Assembly (NCBI GenBank): GCA_026983685.1
Contig: JALSTO010000336.1
Coordinates: forward strand, 1-6,032
Direction of reading: 5' to 3'
Length of the DNA: 6,032 nucleotides
Origin: Aquificaceae bacterium
GTDB lineage: Bacteria > Aquificota > Aquificia > Aquificales > Aquificaceae
The notes under the pieces: model-generated
What the model was told of the DNA's origin: nothing
Seen by the model: only the letters and a program-made list of their open reading frames with translations
Databases searched by the model: none
Shown: one piece after another, positions 3,952-6,032 of the stretch
Position numbering within the stretch: the first letter of the stretch is position 1
How the letters are laid out: each line of letters starts with the position of its first letter
Position numbers and translations under genes: made by a program

Positions 3952-6032
3952 TTAAAAGTAAAGCCTTGTACAGCTGTCAACGCCTTCAACTGAGCTTATT
4001 GATTTGATCACCTCTTTGAGGTGTTTCTTATCTATAACATCAATGGTAAAGTCCATGAAGGCTGTTCCATCTCCTGTGGTTCTTGTTGAAGATTCCCAGA
4101 TGTTTGAACCATGCTGGGCTATGTTCTTAGTTATCTCCGAAAGGATTCCTATCCTATCTTTCGCCTGCACCCTTATCTTCGTCTTGAACCTGCCCTCAGG
4201 CCTTAGCTTTACCTTAAAGACTTTCTCAGGAAAGTTCTCCGCTATATACTTGAGGTTTGCACATCCTTTCTCATGCAGGACAATACCCTTACCTCTTGTA
4301 ACCACTCCGTATATCTGGTCTCCTGGGACTGGGTTACAGCACTTGGCAAGCTCATACATAACACCCGAGAGTCCTTCTAAAGACACCTCTCCCTTACCTT
4401 CCGCCTGCTGTTTTTCACCTTGTTTTCCTCTTTTGGGAGACAGTAGGGAAAGTATCCTGCTTTCTGAAAGCCTGCCACTACCGAGGGCTATGTATAGCTC
4501 TTCCTCTTCCTTGAACCTGACCTTCGTTTTTAGCTTCTTCTTCAGATCATCTGCTGAAAGCCCGAGGTTTTCTCTGATCTTTTCAAATATCTTTCTGCCT
4601 TCCGCTAAGAAGTGTTCCCTTTCAGCCTGTTTTATGTAGTGCTTTATCCTGTTCTTTGCCTTGGAGGTAACAACAAACTTCAGCCAATCAGGGTTAGGCT
4701 TCTTTGCAGGGCTTGTGATTATCTCAACCTGATCCCCACTCTGAAGCTTGTAGCTGAGAGGCACTATCCTGCCGTTGACCTTCGCACCCGCACAGTGGTT
4801 GCCCACTTCGGTGTGGATGTAATAGGCAAAGTCTATCGGTGTTGAGCCTGCTGGCAAGACGACGAGGTCACCCTTTGGAGTGAACACAAAAACCTCTTCG
4901 GAGAAGAGCTCCCTCTTGAGGCTATCAAGAACTTCATTGGGATTCTTACTCCCCTGTATGTTCTCAACGAGGTTTCTGAGCCAGGAAAATACCTCCGCCT
5001 CATCTATCCTATCCCTACCCTCCTTGTAAGCCCAGTGAGCTGCTATACCCTTCTCAGCTCTCAGGTGCATATCCCAGGTCCTTATCTGAAACTCAACCAT
5101 CCTCCCCTTAGGAGTTATTACGGTTGTATGCAGGGACTGGTAAAGGTTTGGTTTCGGCAGGGATATGTAGTCCTTAAACTTCCCGGGCACAGGCTTGAAT
5201 AGGCTGTGGATTATACCGAGCACGAGATAGCACTCCTGAACTGAGCTAACGATTATCCTGACACCGAGTATATCGTGAACTTCTTCCAGGCTTATATTTT
5301 TCCTTATAGTTTTTTGCCATATGCTGTAAAGGTGCTTCGGTCTGTACATTATCTCAAATCCAACACCTGCCTTCTTCAGCTCCCCTTTAACTTTCGGTAT
5401 TACAAACTTCTTCAAGTAAGTCTCAAGGTCCTCCAGAGATTGGCTTACAAAACTCCTGACCCTCTCGTACTCTCTGGGGTAAAGGTATTTGAAGGACAGA
5501 TCTTCAAGATCTCTCTTCAGCTCCCATATGCCGAGCCTGTGGGCTATGGGTGCATACACGCTCAGGGTTTCTTCCGCTATTCTGAGCCTCTTATCTCTTC
5601 GCAGGTAATTTAGGGTTCTCATGTTGTGTAGGCGGTCCGCGAGTTTGACTATCACGACCCTTATATCCTTTGCGGTGGCAAGTATGAGCTTTCTGAAGTT
5701 TTCAGCCTGGGCCTCCTTCAGGTTCCTGAACTTTATCTTCCCTATCTTGGTAACGCCCTCAACTATACGGGCTACATCCTCACCGAAGAGCTCCCTTATC
5801 TCGTCATAGCTCGCCTCGGTATCTTCCAAGACGTCGTGCAGAAGACCTGCAACCACGGTTGTTGAATCCATGTTCAGGTCTGCAAGTATCTTTGCAACAT
5901 TGACTGGATGAACAACGTAGGGCTCTCCAGACTTCCTAAACTGGTTTCTGTGCCTTTCATTTATGTATTCATAAGCACTCCTTATACGCTCACTATCCTC
6001 CGGATACTTCTCCTGTAGTGCATCAACAATTT
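3952..6032 (-). CDS. relA/spoT: Bifunctional (p)ppGpp synthetase/hydrolase (Rel/SpoT type), start beyond the window
   Basis: This cytosolic stringent-response enzyme makes (p)ppGpp from ATP and GTP/GDP and also hydrolyses it. The frame stays open to the right edge, giving 692 visible residues. Compared with a family of about 700-750, only a few N-terminal residues should be missing. The ATG at 5871 is internal, because the HD-domain segment SGEPYVVHPVNVAKILADL (visible 34-52) precedes it. Hydrolase residues present are His41, His65-Asp66 with Glu69-Asp70 (HDVLEDT), and Asp132 in LADRLHNM. The synthetase region has YRPKHLYSIW (229-238), KFKD (284-287), YQSLHTT (297-303) and EFQIRTWDMH (313-322). 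The basic K-F-K-D form is the one found in bifunctional enzymes; monofunctional RelA has an acidic version. A TGS domain follows (about 380-441), then a helical region, a CC/zinc-finger segment (Cys564, Cys565, His586, Cys590) and a C-terminal ACT domain (about 618-692). Stop TAA at 3954-3952. All motifs for both activities are intact. Confidence 0.96.
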   Translation of the reverse strand, partial: IVDALQEKYPEDSERIRSAYEYINERHRNQFRKSGEPYVVHPVNVAKILADLNMDSTTVVAGLLHDVLEDTEASYDEIRELFGEDVARIVEGVTKIGKIKFRNLKEAQAENFRKLILATAKDIRVVIVKLADRLHNMRTLNYLRRDKRLRIAEETLSVYAPIAHRLGIWELKRDLEDLSFKYLYPREYERVRSFVSQSLEDLETYLKKFVIPKVKGELKKAGVGFEIMYRPKHLYSIWQKTIRKNISLEEVHDILGVRIIVSSVQECYLVLGIIHSLFKPVPGKFKDYISLPKPNLYQSLHTTVITPKGRMVEFQIRTWDMHLRAEKGIAAHWAYKEGRDRIDEAEVFSWLRNLVENIQGSKNPNEVLDSLKRELFSEEVFVFTPKGDLVVLPAGSTPIDFAYYIHTEVGNHCAGAKVNGRIVPLSYKLQSGDQVEIITSPAKKPNPDWLKFVVTSKAKNRIKHYIKQAEREHFLAEGRKIFEKIRENLGLSADDLKKKLKTKVRFKEEEELYIALGSGRLSESRILSLLSPKRGKQGEKQQAEGKGEVSLEGLSGVMYELAKCCNPVPGDQIYGVVTRGKGIVLHEKGCANLKYIAENFPEKVFKVKLRPEGRFKTKIRVQAKDRIGILSEITKNIAQHGSNIWESSTRTTGDGTAFMDFTIDVIDKKHLKEVIKSISSVEGVDSCTRLYF

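Noticed and set aside
4004..4639. 211-codon open frame on the + strand opposite rel
   Set aside because: It is fully antisense to the conserved ACT and zinc-finger regions of rel. Its composition (Ser, Phe, Leu, Cys rich) reflects the complementary strand.
5716..5727. 12-nt match (CTTCAGGTTCCT) between the leader-proximal spacer and the rel gene, as possible self-targeting
   Set aside because: The identity stops after 12 of 36 nt and is part of ordinary coding sequence. This is expected by chance and too short for CRISPR targeting.

Overview
The window looks like chromosome of a thermophilic bacterium, most likely the Aquificaceae (Aquifex / Hydrogenobacter / Thermocrinis group). That is an inference from three things: proteins rich in Glu, Lys and Arg; heavy use of AGG/AGA for Arg and ATA for Ile; and a CRISPR repeat (GTTTCTAATG...GTTGAAAG) that resembles, from memory, the repeat of Aquifex aeolicus. 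No rRNA or tRNA is present to settle the species.

Layout, left to right. (1) The 3' five-sixths of prfA (release factor 1) on the + strand runs in from the left edge. (2) Converging on it is a tight minus-strand gene run read right to left: a CDF-family metal exporter (czcD-like), minC, minD, minE. Adjacent genes are 14 nt apart, 13 nt apart, and overlapping by 4 nt, so they look like one operon. The minE stop overlaps the prfA stop. (3) A 511-nt gap (3441-3951) holds a minimal CRISPR array of three repeats and two spacers, with a decayed terminal repeat on the czcD side. The gap also contains possible promoters, an AT-rich palindrome and a possible small structured RNA. No cas gene is in the window. 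(4) The right third is a minus-strand relA/spoT-type bifunctional (p)ppGpp synthetase/hydrolase whose first residues lie beyond the right edge.

How the genes work together. MinC, MinD and MinE form a complete division-site selection system: MinD is the membrane ATPase, MinC inhibits FtsZ, and MinE stimulates the MinD ATPase. The exporter upstream shares the transcription unit, so metal export and division-site control may be co-expressed. Rel sets the level of the stringent-response alarmone, and RF1 terminates translation at UAA/UAG. Array, exporter, min genes and rel all point the same way, so read-through from the array into the exporter-min operon is possible.

The genes themselves are ordinary core genes. 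The unusual material is the intergenic mini-CRISPR, whose decayed end contains a consensus -35 box in front of the exporter gene, and the natural five-histidine tail of the exporter. I see no new multigene system.
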